From assembly GCA_050084985.1 (NCBI GenBank), contig JBITNC010000001.1, positions 29,450,001 to 29,514,000 on the forward strand: a stretch of 64,000 bases of DNA. Reading direction: 5' to 3'. Source of the stretch: Nageia nagi. Its lineage: Eukaryota; Pinophyta. The position numbers and the translations under genes are program-made. Under the pieces are notes generated by a model. It ran no database searches. It saw only the letters and a program-made list of their open reading frames with translations, and was not told the origin of the DNA. Within the stretch, counting starts at the first letter, position 1. Each line of letters starts with the position of its first letter. Below, piece by piece: positions 1 to 16,493 of the stretch.

Positions 1-900
1 GCGAAGGCGGGTGGGAGGAGCGTGCGCAAAGAGGTGGAGGCGGGCGGGACAATAATAATTTTATTTGCGCTGCCCCCAAATTTGATAATTTTATATGGTT
101 TAATTTTTTAATCGTGACCCCCCCTATATATTTTTTTAATTATATTTTAAACGAATTTAAAATAAATAAAAATATATATATATTTTTGATTATATTTTAA
201 ACAAAAATATAAAATATATATTATTGAGTGCCTTTAAAATTTTGTAATAAAACTAAAAAAATTGTCCTCCTCTAATTTTTTTGTAAATGTTCATGCCTTT
301 GCTTAGGAACATATCAATAACTCACTAATGGTAGTATATATGAGAAATTTAAGCAAATAGTAATAACATAATTAATGTTAGTATATATTGCAAGTTTCAT
401 CATATATTGATCAATTGAACCAACACATACATTTAAGTTCAACATAATAAATTAACTTTCACTTGTGTTTACTTTAAACAAGAAAAGTAAACCTCAAGAA
501 ATTAGTTGCTACTAACAAACAAAATGTTAGTAAAAATATTTGCATTTCATAGTATCCTCTTAAAAAAGGTGTAGCATGTATTAAGCATTTTTGTAAAAAA
601 TGCTACTAACATAAGAGGTTAGTATAGGAAAAAAAATACTTGCATTGTCATTTTAATCATATTTTGCAAGAAATAAGCTCCAATATCTCACAAAATATGT
701 TAGTATCTAATGCAATAATCCATAAGATAACCAAATAAGGAGGAAATTTATACCTTTTCTTAAAATTTACCTCACCAATGGGGTGTAAGATGAGGAATGA
801 AGAAGGATGAAGAACCTCTAAGATGTAGCTTCCACACCAAAAGAAGAGCTTCCACACCAAGAAGAGCTTCTATACCAAGAAGAAGAGCTTCCACAACATG

Positions 901-912
901 GCTCTGATACCA
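901..912 (-). other. Primer binding site of element D
   Basis: The minus strand reads TGGTATCAGAGC two bases inside the LTR. This is the usual plant copia site complementary to the 3' end of initiator methionine tRNA. Confidence 0.85.
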
Positions 913-914
913 AT

Positions 915-1396
915 TGAAGGATTTGAACTAGATCTAAACAAATCCTCAAGGACCTAAGACTAGGAAACTCAATCATACACAAGATAACACAATCACACAA
1001 GATAACACAAGTGTAATGTGGTTCCTCCCTCCTTGGGAGTACATCCACAACTAGTATCTCAATTCTCAAGTATGCCCCTCTTACAACTATTCTCTTCCTC
1101 TCCTACACAACTAGTAGAGTAATCTTACTCCAAAAACTTAGTTATGTTACAAGAGGAGAGGCCCTCTATTTATAGCTTGAGAGCACCTCCCTAACCTCCT
1201 TTTAACCCAAGGGTAAGGTTAGGGTTACAATAAATGTATCACCTAACTTTAACCTACCAACTAACCACTTGGTAAAGTCAAAGTCTACATATTAAAGAAT
1301 TCAATTAATCTCTTAAGGTATCTACATACCCTTAAGTGATTAATTGAATTTACAAGGAGTTTAGATATTCACAATATTTCATTACAAATTCTAACA
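915..1396 (-). repeat. 5' LTR of copia element D
   Basis: On the minus strand the 482-bp LTR opens TGTTAGAATTTGTAATG and closes CCTTCA, the same ends as the Copia-1 LTRs. It contains a TATA-like CTATAAATAGAGG near 1160-1175. The first flanking bases after 1396 are GTATT; the matching duplication would lie left of the window. Confidence 0.85.
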
Positions 1397-3393
1397 GTAT
1401 TGGACTCCATGTGCTTGTCATTGCATTGATCTTCTTTTGGAGGACATAGGAAAAATGGCTTGGGTGAAAGAGGTGGTTGACCAAGCTAGGAAAATCACGA
1501 GCTACATCTATCTTATCTTGTTTTATCTTATCATATTTTTTTCTTATCTTATATTCTTACTCTTAGACTATCTTGATTCTTAATTTCTTATTTTGTGTTA
1601 CCAAGTATATTTATAATATAACCACTGTTCTTAGTATGATGAGGAGGTACACCAACGACAGGGACTACTTGTGCCCAAGAGTTATACGTTTTGTCTCCAA
1701 TTTCATCAGCCTTCAGTTGCTATTTCAGAACATGCATGAGTTGCGTTCCATGTTTGTTTCTAGAGAGTGGAGTGATACAGCCATGAGAACGATGCCAGAG
1801 GGTATGGTCGTGTCTTCATTAATATCCATGGATGATTGTTGAGTGATGCTCAAAGAGATTTGTAGTGTGACAGGACCACTTGTACAAGTCCTATGTCTGG
1901 TTGATAGTGATAGGCCCACTATGGGCTATTTGTGTGAGGCTATGGCTAGGGCCAAGGAGGCCATAATGCATTATTATATTGACCACCCTGATGAGGATAA
2001 TGAGTTTGGTAACAAGCATATGGAGTTTTGGGCTCATTGATTAACGGTGGTGGAATATGTTGTATCGCCCTATTCATGGAGCAAGGGCCATCTTAAACCC
2101 TATCTTGTATTTTGCACCAAACTCAAAATACAAGATTGATACTCATGCTAACTTGGGGCTTACAAAATATGTAGCTGGTATGGTTCAGGATCTTACCACT
2201 CAATCCAAAATCTTCAAGGAGCTTGAGTCATACAAGCACTCAAGAGGCCTCTTTGGGTATTAATCTGCTAGAGAGGCATGTTTCACGATTGCTCAAGGTG
2301 AGAAAAATACAAAGTTCATGAATTACTTTTAAGTTTTAAGTTTATACATTTAGGCATTTAAATATTTAATGTTTTTTTATTTGATATTACTACATTTTTT
2401 AGAGTTGTGGTGGTCGAATTTTGAGGGTGAAACACCTGAGTTGCAAAGATTTGCCATTCGCATCCTTAGTCAAACGTGTAGCATTTTAGGATGTGAGCGC
2501 AATTGAAGTGCATTTGAAAAAATTCACTCCAAGAAGCACAACAAGTTAGTAATTTGATTCATTCCAATTATGATTCCGTTCACTTTTCAAAATGCAATGG
2601 AAATTTCTTACTTCTCGAATCTCACTCTCAACTATCATTATCTCATTTTTTTATGTTAATAGGTTGACAATACAATGCTTGAATGATATTGTGTATATTT
2701 ATGTCAACCTACGATTGTATGTGAGGCAACTGCAAAAGAAGGATGAGGATGAGCCCATTAACTTGACTACCATTGATCCCTCATATAGGTTATCTCCTTC
2801 GTTTTTACTCCCACCTAGCACCCCCTACATGTGATTTTTAAAATATTTTGCTAGGTCCTATAAAATTATAAATGTTGACTTATTTTTTGTTTTTTTGACA
2901 ATGATGCACCTCTAGTGGATGTAGTGGCAGATCCAAAGGAGTTACATGAAGCATTTTGAGAAGAATGGCTTGACATGGAGCAAGAGATAGAGGAACTTGC
3001 AAATGAGGGTGAGGAGGAGGAGCATGCAGAAGATGAGGAGGGGGAGGAGGAGGATTTGCGTTTTGATCTATTTCCTACTGTGGAGATTGATCATGGTATT
3101 GGACCTCACCAGGTTTATGAGCATCGGGTTTTTCGAGACATTGAGAGTGAGCCTGTCGATGATGAGCCACTCGTTCGGTACCAAAGGATTAGGCAAAAAG
3201 CCCCACAAGATTGTTGGTGGTGATTCTAGTAGTTTAGGATTGCCTCCTCATAGTACTACTCCTACGAGACCACCTTTCATTTCAATCTCCTACTACACCT
3301 ATTAGTGGAACACGTGATACTGGTACTAGTAGTACTAGTGGTGGCGGCCAATTACATAGTAAAAGGGCTAGAGCCCTGGACCGCACATATTGA
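1397..3393 (+). pseudogene. hAT-superfamily transposase, 5'-truncated and decayed
   Basis: Across several frames this region reads as a hAT transposase. Near 1425-1500 is a stretch resembling the catalytic region before the helical insert (EDIGKMAWVKEVVDQARK), then a DUF659-like middle (1640-2260), then the C-terminal dimerisation domain: WW, PELQRFAIRILSQTCS and a degenerate ERN-S-F-IH motif at 2405-2540. Three introns look plausible: 2298-2402 (GTGAG...TTTTTAG), 2545-2662 (GTTAGT...TTAATAG) and about 2789-2912. The tail after 2950 is very acidic. In-frame stops, a frameshift near 3300 and an insert of TTATCTTA-like repeats around 1510-1560 show it is dead. The N-terminal part was separated by copia element D. 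No terminal inverted repeats were identified. Confidence 0.8.
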
Positions 3394-4560
3394 TGAGTCC
3401 CTAGTGCCCACACTTGGAGTCATGACTCATGAGACATTGTATTTAATTATTTATGATTATTTGTATTTTGTATTTTGTTGGTGCTTAGCAATAGACACTT
3501 TGTGGTATTATGAGTGTATAGGACAATGTCACATAGTGACAATACTACTACTAGTAGATTTTCACAATAGTGACAATACTAGTAGTACTCAATTTATAAC
3601 TTATGATCGAACAGATATTTTGTAAATACCTTTTATGTTCATATATCGATGATATAATTTATGAAATATAAATGTGTTTGTAACTCAGTAATTGGTAGAT
3701 GATATGAGTGAATGATTTAATCATTTATGGTAATTAGATAAGCATATTGTATAGAAAAAGTTAAAAAATTGCATTTTTTTTATTTTTTATTTTTCAATGC
3801 ATCACATTTTTTCCTTGAATTTTCCATCCTTTCCCCATCTTTTGTCCGTTTATTTGCCTTGCCTTATTTTCCATTTTTTGATCCTATATTTCCCCCGTAT
3901 TTTCTATTTCTTTTCTATTTTTTGTTTGTTTTTTCCTCTTTTTTTCATATTTACGTATTTTTAGAGCCACAAATTTTTGCCGTATTCAATGTATTTTGAC
4001 CGTTTAAAGACCGTTTTTACATCTTTACCCAAGCTGTATTTTCAAAAAAACCATTTTTTTTATTCTATGTTCTATAGTATGAAACATCTTCTAATATAAG
4101 ACTTTTTACACTTAATAAGATAAAAAGATGAGACTCCAAAAATCATATTCTTACTTCACAAAAAGATTCATTCAAGTAGAAAAAAACAATTTAGTAATCT
4201 AAAAAGCTCAACAAAAGGCTTCAGTTATATATTTCAATATTTTTCTTTGATCATAAGCTTCCAAATAAAAGAAAATCTCTATTTGTATGGCAAATGATGC
4301 AAAATACAATGGGCAACCAAAAAAGTACTCCAAGAAATTCAGATTTCGTAAGATTCTGAGATACCAAAATATACTTCTTAGAAGAGCTCAAAAACCTCTT
4401 CAGAAGCAAAAACACCGGGTTTGACTCAAATCCCAATTGCTTACTACGCAAAGAATCATCCTTGGCACACTGCCTGGTCCAAATTTCCCCACATAAATTG
4501 ATCCAACATTAGAAAAAAAATCAAAATTAACAATGTTTAGAATGCTATGACTAAAATTTT
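3394..4560. other. AT-rich DNA between hAT remnant and BiP 3' end
   Basis: This stretch is pyrimidine-rich on the plus strand (3770-3960, long T runs with TTTTTCC and TATTTTC blocks) and otherwise AT-rich. It may contain the 3' end of the hAT element, but I could not find a terminal inverted repeat. No coding sequence is recognised. The last part is likely BiP 3' flank. Confidence 0.5.
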
Positions 4561-4620
4561 ATGCTGGACAGATCTGTATGTTGCTCATTACAGAAAACTC
4601 AATCCAACTGGAAATGTTAT

Positions 4621-10500
<5,880 letters not shown>

Positions 10501-10646
10501 CAGCTCTTTCACCAAATGAGCTATGGATTTCACCCCACAAACCCAAAAAGTCCGTCAATTTTTTTCTGTGTCTATTTGCCTTCAATTTTTTTGGATTTTC
10601 AAACACTACCGGACTTAATGAGATTATGTGTATATTCATTGTGAGT

Positions 10647-10670
10647 GTATATATATATATATATATATAA
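10647..10670. repeat. (TA)n microsatellite
   Basis: An uninterrupted alternating TA run lies just upstream of the presumed BiP transcription start. It may act as a loose TATA element. Confidence 0.85.
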
Positions 10671-10726
10671 TATACCATGGAGGGGCTGTTTCCGATCTAT
10701 GGTGAGAACCAATCAAATGCTTTATT

Positions 10727-10742
10727 CGTGCCACGTGGCACG
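10727..10742. promoter_or_regulatory. 16-bp palindromic G-box
   Basis: CGTGCCACGTGGCACG is a perfect palindrome centred on the G-box CACGTG, extended by GCC/GGC. Sites of this form bind plant bZIP dimers (ABRE/G-box type), including ER-stress and ABA-response factors. Confidence 0.75.
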
Positions 10743-10757
10743 ATATCCACGATTGCA

Positions 10758-10770
10758 GACGTGAACCAAT
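10758..10770 (-). promoter_or_regulatory. ERSE-II-like variant
   Basis: The minus strand reads ATTGGTTCACGTC, one base away from ATTGG-N-CCACG, 41 bp nearer the gene than the exact element. It could be a second, weaker ER-stress site. Confidence 0.5.
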
Positions 10771-10810
10771 AAGAAGTGAGCTTTGATGTGGACCGACGTA
10801 TTTTTTCGTT

Positions 10811-10826
10811 GATGACGTGGACCAAT
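10811..10826 (-). promoter_or_regulatory. Plant unfolded-protein-response element (P-UPRE / ERSE-II)
   Basis: The minus strand reads ATTGGTCCACGTCATC, as far as I recall identical to the P-UPRE described for Arabidopsis BiP. It combines ERSE-II (ATTGG-N-CCACG) with an overlapping TGACGTGG bZIP half. It lies 311 bp upstream of the ATG. By analogy it would be bound by bZIP28/bZIP60-type factors together with NF-Y. Confidence 0.9.
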
Positions 10827-10930
10827 GGACAGAGAGGAAGAGCGTCTAAGAACCAATGAGAAGTTTCTCTGTGTTGGTCGGTGGGCGACCGTCAGATGTG
10901 ATCTGGAGTTGTTTTGAACCGTTGATGCAG

Positions 10931-12093
10931 GTTCTTGTTTCTCCGGGCTTTCAAAGGATCTAGGCGTGTAAATGAAGTGCGTGGAATGCCGACACGTTTT
11001 TTCTTTTTGACCGAAGTCGGCAAAATATATTTAAATTTATATATTTTGAGAGAAAGTTTATAATTTAAATTTATTCTAGAGAATTTGTTATAAAAGCATT
11101 TTATTGGAACATATAGAATATAAAGGAATGAGAAAAGATTCATAGAGTTGAGCCTTTGTTCTCTTTCTTATCACTTTGTGATCTTGTTAATTTATTAACA
11201 ACTCCAATGCATATTTTTATTTTTTATCAAGCAATCAACATATATGATATTTATTTATATAAAAAAATTTATTAGTTATATCAATCTTATGGAAATCAAC
11301 ATAATATTTTGTGTATAATTGTAGAAGTTCAACAATGATGTCAAATGATCATCATGAATTTCTCTAGAATTCCCTTAACAATATTTACTATAATATTCTT
11401 AAATTTATGAATAATCAAATCTCAAGCTCCTTATTCAAATAATTGAAATAAAATCTTGAGTTCTTTATATCCTTATTAGGCTTATATTAATATATTTTAC
11501 TTTTGTAATTTTTATTTCAATTATTTGAATAAAGAACTCGAGATTTGATTGTTCATCAAGACTCACACTTATCAAAATAAATCCCTAAAAACCCACCTAC
11601 TAACTTGAGTGGATCTAGGTAAGAGTAATTTTTCAAAATAAAAATAACCTTAGGAATAGGTCAACGATGTTTTAAACACCAAGGAAATGATTCCTTCTTC
11701 CTTTAACAAATCTATAATCCATAGGTTTGAAACTTAAAAATATGATTGTTTCTAGTGGAGCAACATACTAACTCCTTAATATATTTTAAAATAAATAGTG
11801 GAGAAGATGTGACCATACAACATAGTCACATAATCATATGGGTGCACTTTCTTAATATTTTGATATCATAAAGTTGAGAGGGTGCACAATTATGACCTTG
11901 CAACTAAGTTGCATGGTCACAAAGGTACACCCCCATAACCTTTTACTTTTTTAGAATTTAAAGGTTATACAAGTGAAAGTCCATGCTTTCTCAACAAAAC
12001 CACACATTTGCATGTGCACACTTTCTCAACTTATTAATCTTATGAGGTTAAAGTTAATAATTATATGACCTAGAACTTGTGATTTTATATTCA
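10931..12093. other. AT-rich intergenic DNA upstream of BiP promoter
   Basis: No gene is recognised here. The notable structure is the long inverted repeat at 11407-11556, listed separately. Near 11760-12060 are loosely repeated phrases about TAGTCACATAATCATATG and TGGTCACAAAGGTACAC. The rest appears to be unique AT-rich sequence. Confidence 0.5.
11407..11556. repeat. Long inverted repeat (47-bp arms, 56-nt loop)
   Basis: The left arm 11407-11453 and the right arm 11510-11556 are reverse complements with about four mismatches. The core AATAATTGAAATAAAA pairs with TTTTATTTCAATTATT. The folded form would be a long hairpin. It could be a small foldback/MITE element or simply a palindrome; no target duplication was found. 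Confidence 0.8.
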
Positions 12094-12576
12094 TGAAAGG
12101 AGTAGATCCTCCTATACCCAAGATCAACCTTGAAGTATCCTCTTCTTAACCATAATGAAACTCACATTATAACAACACAAACACACTCACATTCATCCAT
12201 AAAGTGATACAAACAAGTATAGTGGTTCCTCTCAAGGACGAGAGTACTTGACTTGAACTCAAGATCTTACTTCGCAAAGATAATTCTTACAATACTTATA
12301 GCCTCTCTCACATCCTATCAATCTACAAAGTATGAACATAACATTGTTCCATTAAAGTGTGTTTACAATAAGGCCAAGCCCTCTATTTATAGGAGAGAAT
12401 CCCACCTTAACTCACCTTTTTACCCAAGGTTTACATGAGGTAAGAATGGTCAAGTTGCACTTATTTAATTCTCTAAATACTAAAAGGTATTTATAAATAC
12501 TTTTAAGTATTTTGATGAATTAAGTAAGTGAGTTACATTTTAGATACCAAACAATAATGTATTAGAAATTCTAACA
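12094..12576 (-). mobile_element. Solo copia LTR with intact target duplication
   Basis: This 483-bp unit has LTR ends (minus strand TGTTAGAATTTC... to ...CTTTCA) and a TATA-like CCTATAAATAGAGGG near 12383-12397. It is flanked by ATTCA on both sides (12089-12093 and 12577-12581). No primer site, polypurine tract or internal region is attached, so it is the product of LTR-LTR recombination. Its general layout matches the copia LTRs elsewhere in this window, although the sequence has diverged. It points toward the BiP gene. Confidence 0.88.
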
Positions 12577-13759
12577 ATTCAAACCCACAAAAATTAAATT
12601 TGAACATGAAAAATAACTAGAGTTACATATGTAAGGAGAAGGCTATCCTTTAACCAAATTCAACCATATACTTATAGAGTTTAGCAGCAAGGGAGCGAAG
12701 GACAAAGCGATGGTGGTAGTGAATTATGCATAAATTTTGGGCATATATGAGGTTTATGCATAAATTATGTGCATATATAATGTTTATCCATAAATTTTAG
12801 GTGTATATATCATGTTTAATGCATAAATTCTAAGCATATATGAGGTCAAAAATATGGACCCAAAAATTTCTAAGTATTGGTGGAAGAGGTAGGGCAAGAT
12901 TCAAACATGGGTCATCAAATTTTGGGAGCAATGCATTAGCCAATATGCCATTGAGTCAAATGAAAGTTTTAAATTTATATATTTTGAATACATAAAATTT
13001 GGGTGTATATGTACATAAAGTTTGGAGGTATATGGGTGAGTGGTGGAGCAATGGTAGATTGTATGATAGGGTGATGGTAGTTTTTACATAAACTCTAGGG
13101 GTATATAGTCAAATTTATCTAAAGGATAGCCTTCTCTCATATATAATGCCATGCTTTACAAAACTCATAATGCTCTCTATGTACACTTGCAAAACAACCA
13201 AAAATATTAAACATACAAGCATGCACATCATAATAAAAAAAATGGTTCAATCTTGCACTCTTATGTAGCTCCAAACCATACAAAAGTTTAAACAAAGAAG
13301 GATTTAGAAGCTTTGATTTGGGGCAAGCACAAGACCAAGTCACCATTTGGTTGGATGAATCAAGCCTCTACTTCTCATTCAAGAGTTTGATGGAAAATAC
13401 AAGTGATTATACCTACTTTACTTATCCATTGGATTCAAATAAGCAATGTCATGATGCAAACTCATTGAAATAGTCTTGATATGTAAACCTACAAAATAGC
13501 TCCAAGGAAATTCCAACAATATTTCTCTACTTTTCAACATGTCATTTTGGGTTAGTGGTGAGGGTTTATTTGTAGATTTATGGAGGGATGGTGACTAGGC
13601 AAACAATATAGCATGGAGGTTTAGTCATGATTCATAAGTGGTGGAAATGGTAAGTAGCACATAAGGATATTTCCAATTATGAGGTTTAATGATACAAAAG
13701 GAAATTTTTATCAATAATGATGATGACTAAAAGAGAAATTGGTAGGGTGAATGTTAGAA
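12577..13759. other. Intergenic DNA with short tandem repeat
   Basis: At 12725-12845 the phrase TGCATAAATTTTGGGCATATATGAGGTT recurs four times with variation (period about 32-37 bp), and again loosely at 12990-13110. The rest shows no recognisable coding sequence. Confidence 0.55.
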
Positions 13760-14620
13760 ATGAGTCTTTGTTGTAAATATTAGGAATTTTAAAATTTGGA
13801 TTTGGCAAGTATGGAGGTCCCTCGATCTTGCTCACTTACCATCATTTTAGAGATTTTTGAAATTCTCTTAGGAGCATTGTCAACACTCTTACAAGGATTT
13901 AACACTTAAAATTTTCTATATCATAAAATACAAAGTGGCTCCTTTTGCCTTGAAATTATAAAGTAAATATTTATTTTGATATATTGTCCACTTATACATT
14001 AATTTTATGTAACTCATATCAAATTTGGGTGATCCAATAAGATATTTATGATAATTAATAGCAACTTTCTAGGTATCCAGTAGGAAATTTGTGAGGACTT
14101 GGTAGTATATTTATAATGATGTGGTAGTGAATTTGTGATGACTCAATAACATTTTTTTATGACCCAGTAGCATATTTTTGATGACTAGTAGCATATTTAT
14201 CACAACTTGATAACATATTTGTGGTTACCCAATTAAAATTTTATGACAACTTAGTAGCAAATTTATGAGAAGCCAATAAACAATATGTGATGATACAATA
14301 ACATATTTATGATGACATGATATAAAATTTGTTATGATCTAGTAGCATATTTATTATGACCTAATAGCAAATTTATGATGAGTTGGTAAAATTTGGGTGA
14401 CTTGGTAGATGTAGTTTTGGACTAGGGTATCTTCCAGAGGATGTAATTTTCAATTTAGAACTTTATTTTTAGAGTTTTTTTTTTTTTTAAATTGGTTATC
14501 TCAACAAGTTAAGCATGTTACTTAAAAACCCTAATGACCTTGTTATAATTCCCTCAAAATGAGATTTAAAGTTTTTATAATTCCATACCAAAGAAGAAAT
14601 AAATAGAAATCTAGTAAAGG
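13760..14620 (+). repeat. Dispersed repeat also found at 54270-55010
   Basis: This segment resembles 54270-55010 along most of its length: AAATATTAGGAATTTTTAAA, then TTTTGATA-ATT-TCCA, then a degenerate array of TAGTAGCATATTTATGATGACC units, then TCAAAATGAG-TTTAA. The similarity stops exactly where the TGTAGACGCC LTR begins at 14621, which suggests the gypsy element inserted into an older copy of the repeat. The array at 14030-14400 has units of about 24-27 bp. Confidence 0.7.
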
Positions 14621-14881
14621 TGTAGACGCCTAAAAATGAATTATTACTTATTAAATAATTCATTTTAAAGCATCAAGGAATGTCTATTATAAAGAGGGTT
14701 AAAAAATACCTAAGAGAATGTAATGGATCATCATGTAATGTAAGATTATCAAATATCAAAAGAGACACTTTAAAAAATGTAAAAGGCAATGATCCCAAGA
14801 ATAAAAGAGGATCACAATGTTGCTATAAAAGAATATCAAAGGAAACATAATCTCTCATGAGAGGGAGATTAGTAAAAATCA

Positions 14882-14929
<48 letters not shown>

Positions 14930-14931
14930 AG

Positions 14932-15025
<94 letters not shown>

Positions 15026-15377
15026 ATCATAACATGCAATATCATTCTACCCGACCAACAACAGTATTTTGTAACACCACCTCTACATAGATCTATTAAA
15101 CCCTTTATCTTGCCTTCTTGTATCTTTATTTTTGCTTGCAGATCAAAGTATTACACTTAGCTAATGACGTGCTTTTAGGCCATTGGTGGCATTTGATGCT
15201 TATGATGTGCTATGGAAATTAATGTATGATCTTTGTTATTTCATTTGGATGCAAGTTAGATGAAGGTATCTCATTTATCATGTTTGTTTGATGCCATATT
15301 TTTGATATATGCTTCAACATTACATTATAGATAAATAATACATTGATTTATTATTTATGCATTATTTTTAGTCTACA
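14621..15377 (+). repeat. Probable 5' LTR of the gypsy element
   Basis: The 757-bp unit starts TGTAGACGCC and ends TTAGTCTACA, giving 7-bp terminal inverted repeats TGTAGAC/GTCTACA. It has a TATA-like TATAAAA at 14824-14830. The following TTTTGGTGAACTC is where a primer site should be. A long GA microsatellite lies downstream of the TATA. No second copy was found, so the assignment rests on ends and position. Confidence 0.65.
14881..15027 (+). repeat. (GA)n microsatellite
   Basis: About 145 bases of nearly pure GA are broken by a few GAA or GG interruptions. The tract lies inside the transcribed part of the gypsy LTR. It opens reading frames of repeating Arg-Glu that are not genes. Confidence 0.95.
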
Positions 15378-15495
15378 TTTTGGTGAACTCAACTATTTCG
15401 ATTAATCTTACCATACCGATGAGATATTGCGAGATTCCTAAAAAGGATCCATATTGTTAGCAACATTCATATACTATTTTTACATTGTAAGCGAC

Positions 15496-16493
15496 ATGAA
15501 AAATGGAACAAGCCCTAACACATATAGAACATTTAAAGAGATAATTGGTAGATATACTAAGCAGTTGATGTCAATATAGAATCCAAGTAGTAGTTCACAG
15601 TCAATTTTAGATCCAACAATAGCTAGAAGGTTAACCAATCTTGAGAATAGCAATAGATTCCAATAAAAAGAAGAAGACTATGATGGTGTCTTCACCTCAC
15701 CCTTGTCAGATGATATTCGTAATTATCCCCTACCACTCAAGCACAAGGCCCCCAAGTTTGAGATGCTTAGTGATAAATAAGACCCAAAGCAACATCTTAT
15801 CAACTTTTAGGAGGAATGCTTGTTGCAATTAGGATCAAAGGAGAAATTGATGGTCAAATTTTTCATAAGGAGTTTAAAAGATGATGCCAGTAAATAGTTC
15901 TATACTTTTCTAAGAGGATCAATAGATTAATTCAATTCATTGGTAAAAGTGTTCATGGATCAATACAAGCATAATGTTAAAGAGCAAGGAACAATTACTA
16001 AGTTATGTACAATGCACCAAGGAAACAATGAAACCTTAGAGAAGTATATCCTAAGGTTCAAAAAGGTATGATAGTCTATTCATAGTAAATTAGATGAAAG
16101 TGAAATGTGTGGTATAATGAGAGATTCTATTTTACAAATTATCAATTTGCATGCTTCAATTGATCAGAGTATTGGAGTTGGGGTATTGGTAACAGAATTA
16201 TTGCAAAAAGAGAAAGTTCTACTTGAGTTAGGATATTTCAAGTATACATACACTCCTTATAATAAGGAGAATCATAGGACATACACAAAAAGGAACAAAA
16301 GATAGTGAATATGGTTGATGCACATGTCTCTCCACCTAAGTTGACAAGATCAACTACAACAAGGGATAAAAGGTATACATTTCCAATTCGATAAAGGTTT
16401 ATTCTAAGAGATTTGATGAAAAGAGGTTTATTGCAACCATTAGAGAAAACGACCCAAGATGATAAAGTTCCTATGGGAAATTTTGATACTTAT
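15496..16493 (+). pseudogene. Gypsy gag, 5' portion
   Basis: Reading from the ATG at 15496 with several in-frame stops gives a Retrotrans_gag-type capsid. It includes the PKFEMLSDK-DPKQHL block near 15745-15800 and the YILRFKKV block near 16050, typical of the plant gypsy capsid domain. It ends with GNFDTY exactly at the Copia-1 insertion. The downstream half of the finger continues at 25930. Confidence 0.8.

Larger units (their letters stand above)
1..1396 (-). mobile_element. Ty1/copia element D, 5' end only, cut by window edge
   Basis: This is the 5' end of a copia-type LTR retrotransposon on the minus strand; its body runs off the left edge. The LTR (915-1396) and the tRNA primer site (901-912) are in the expected order. 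The leader at 780-900 matches the leader of Copia-1 just after its primer site (16985-17060, opposite strand), so D belongs to the same family. Coding sequence is not reached within the window. The leader is AT-rich except for the first 50 bases, which are strikingly G+C-rich. The element interrupts the hAT transposase that follows, so it is younger than that gene. Confidence 0.85.
10501..10930 (-). promoter_or_regulatory. BiP 5' leader and proximal promoter
   Basis: This region directly precedes the BiP start codon. It holds an alternating TA tract at about 10647-10670 that may supply the TATA element roughly 150 bp upstream of the ATG, and four CCAAT boxes as read on the plus strand (10709, 10766, 10822, 10853). 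It also holds the UPR element and G-box palindrome listed separately. The density of ACGTG cores and CCAAT boxes in 160 bp is what is expected of a bZIP- and NF-Y-driven ER-stress promoter. The transcription start is not determinable from sequence alone. Confidence 0.75.

Noticed and set aside
3769-3999. Phe-rich open frame
   Set aside because: It arises from pyrimidine-rich low-complexity DNA; composition explains it.
14857-15090. Arg-Glu repeat protein
   Set aside because: It is only the translation of a GA microsatellite.
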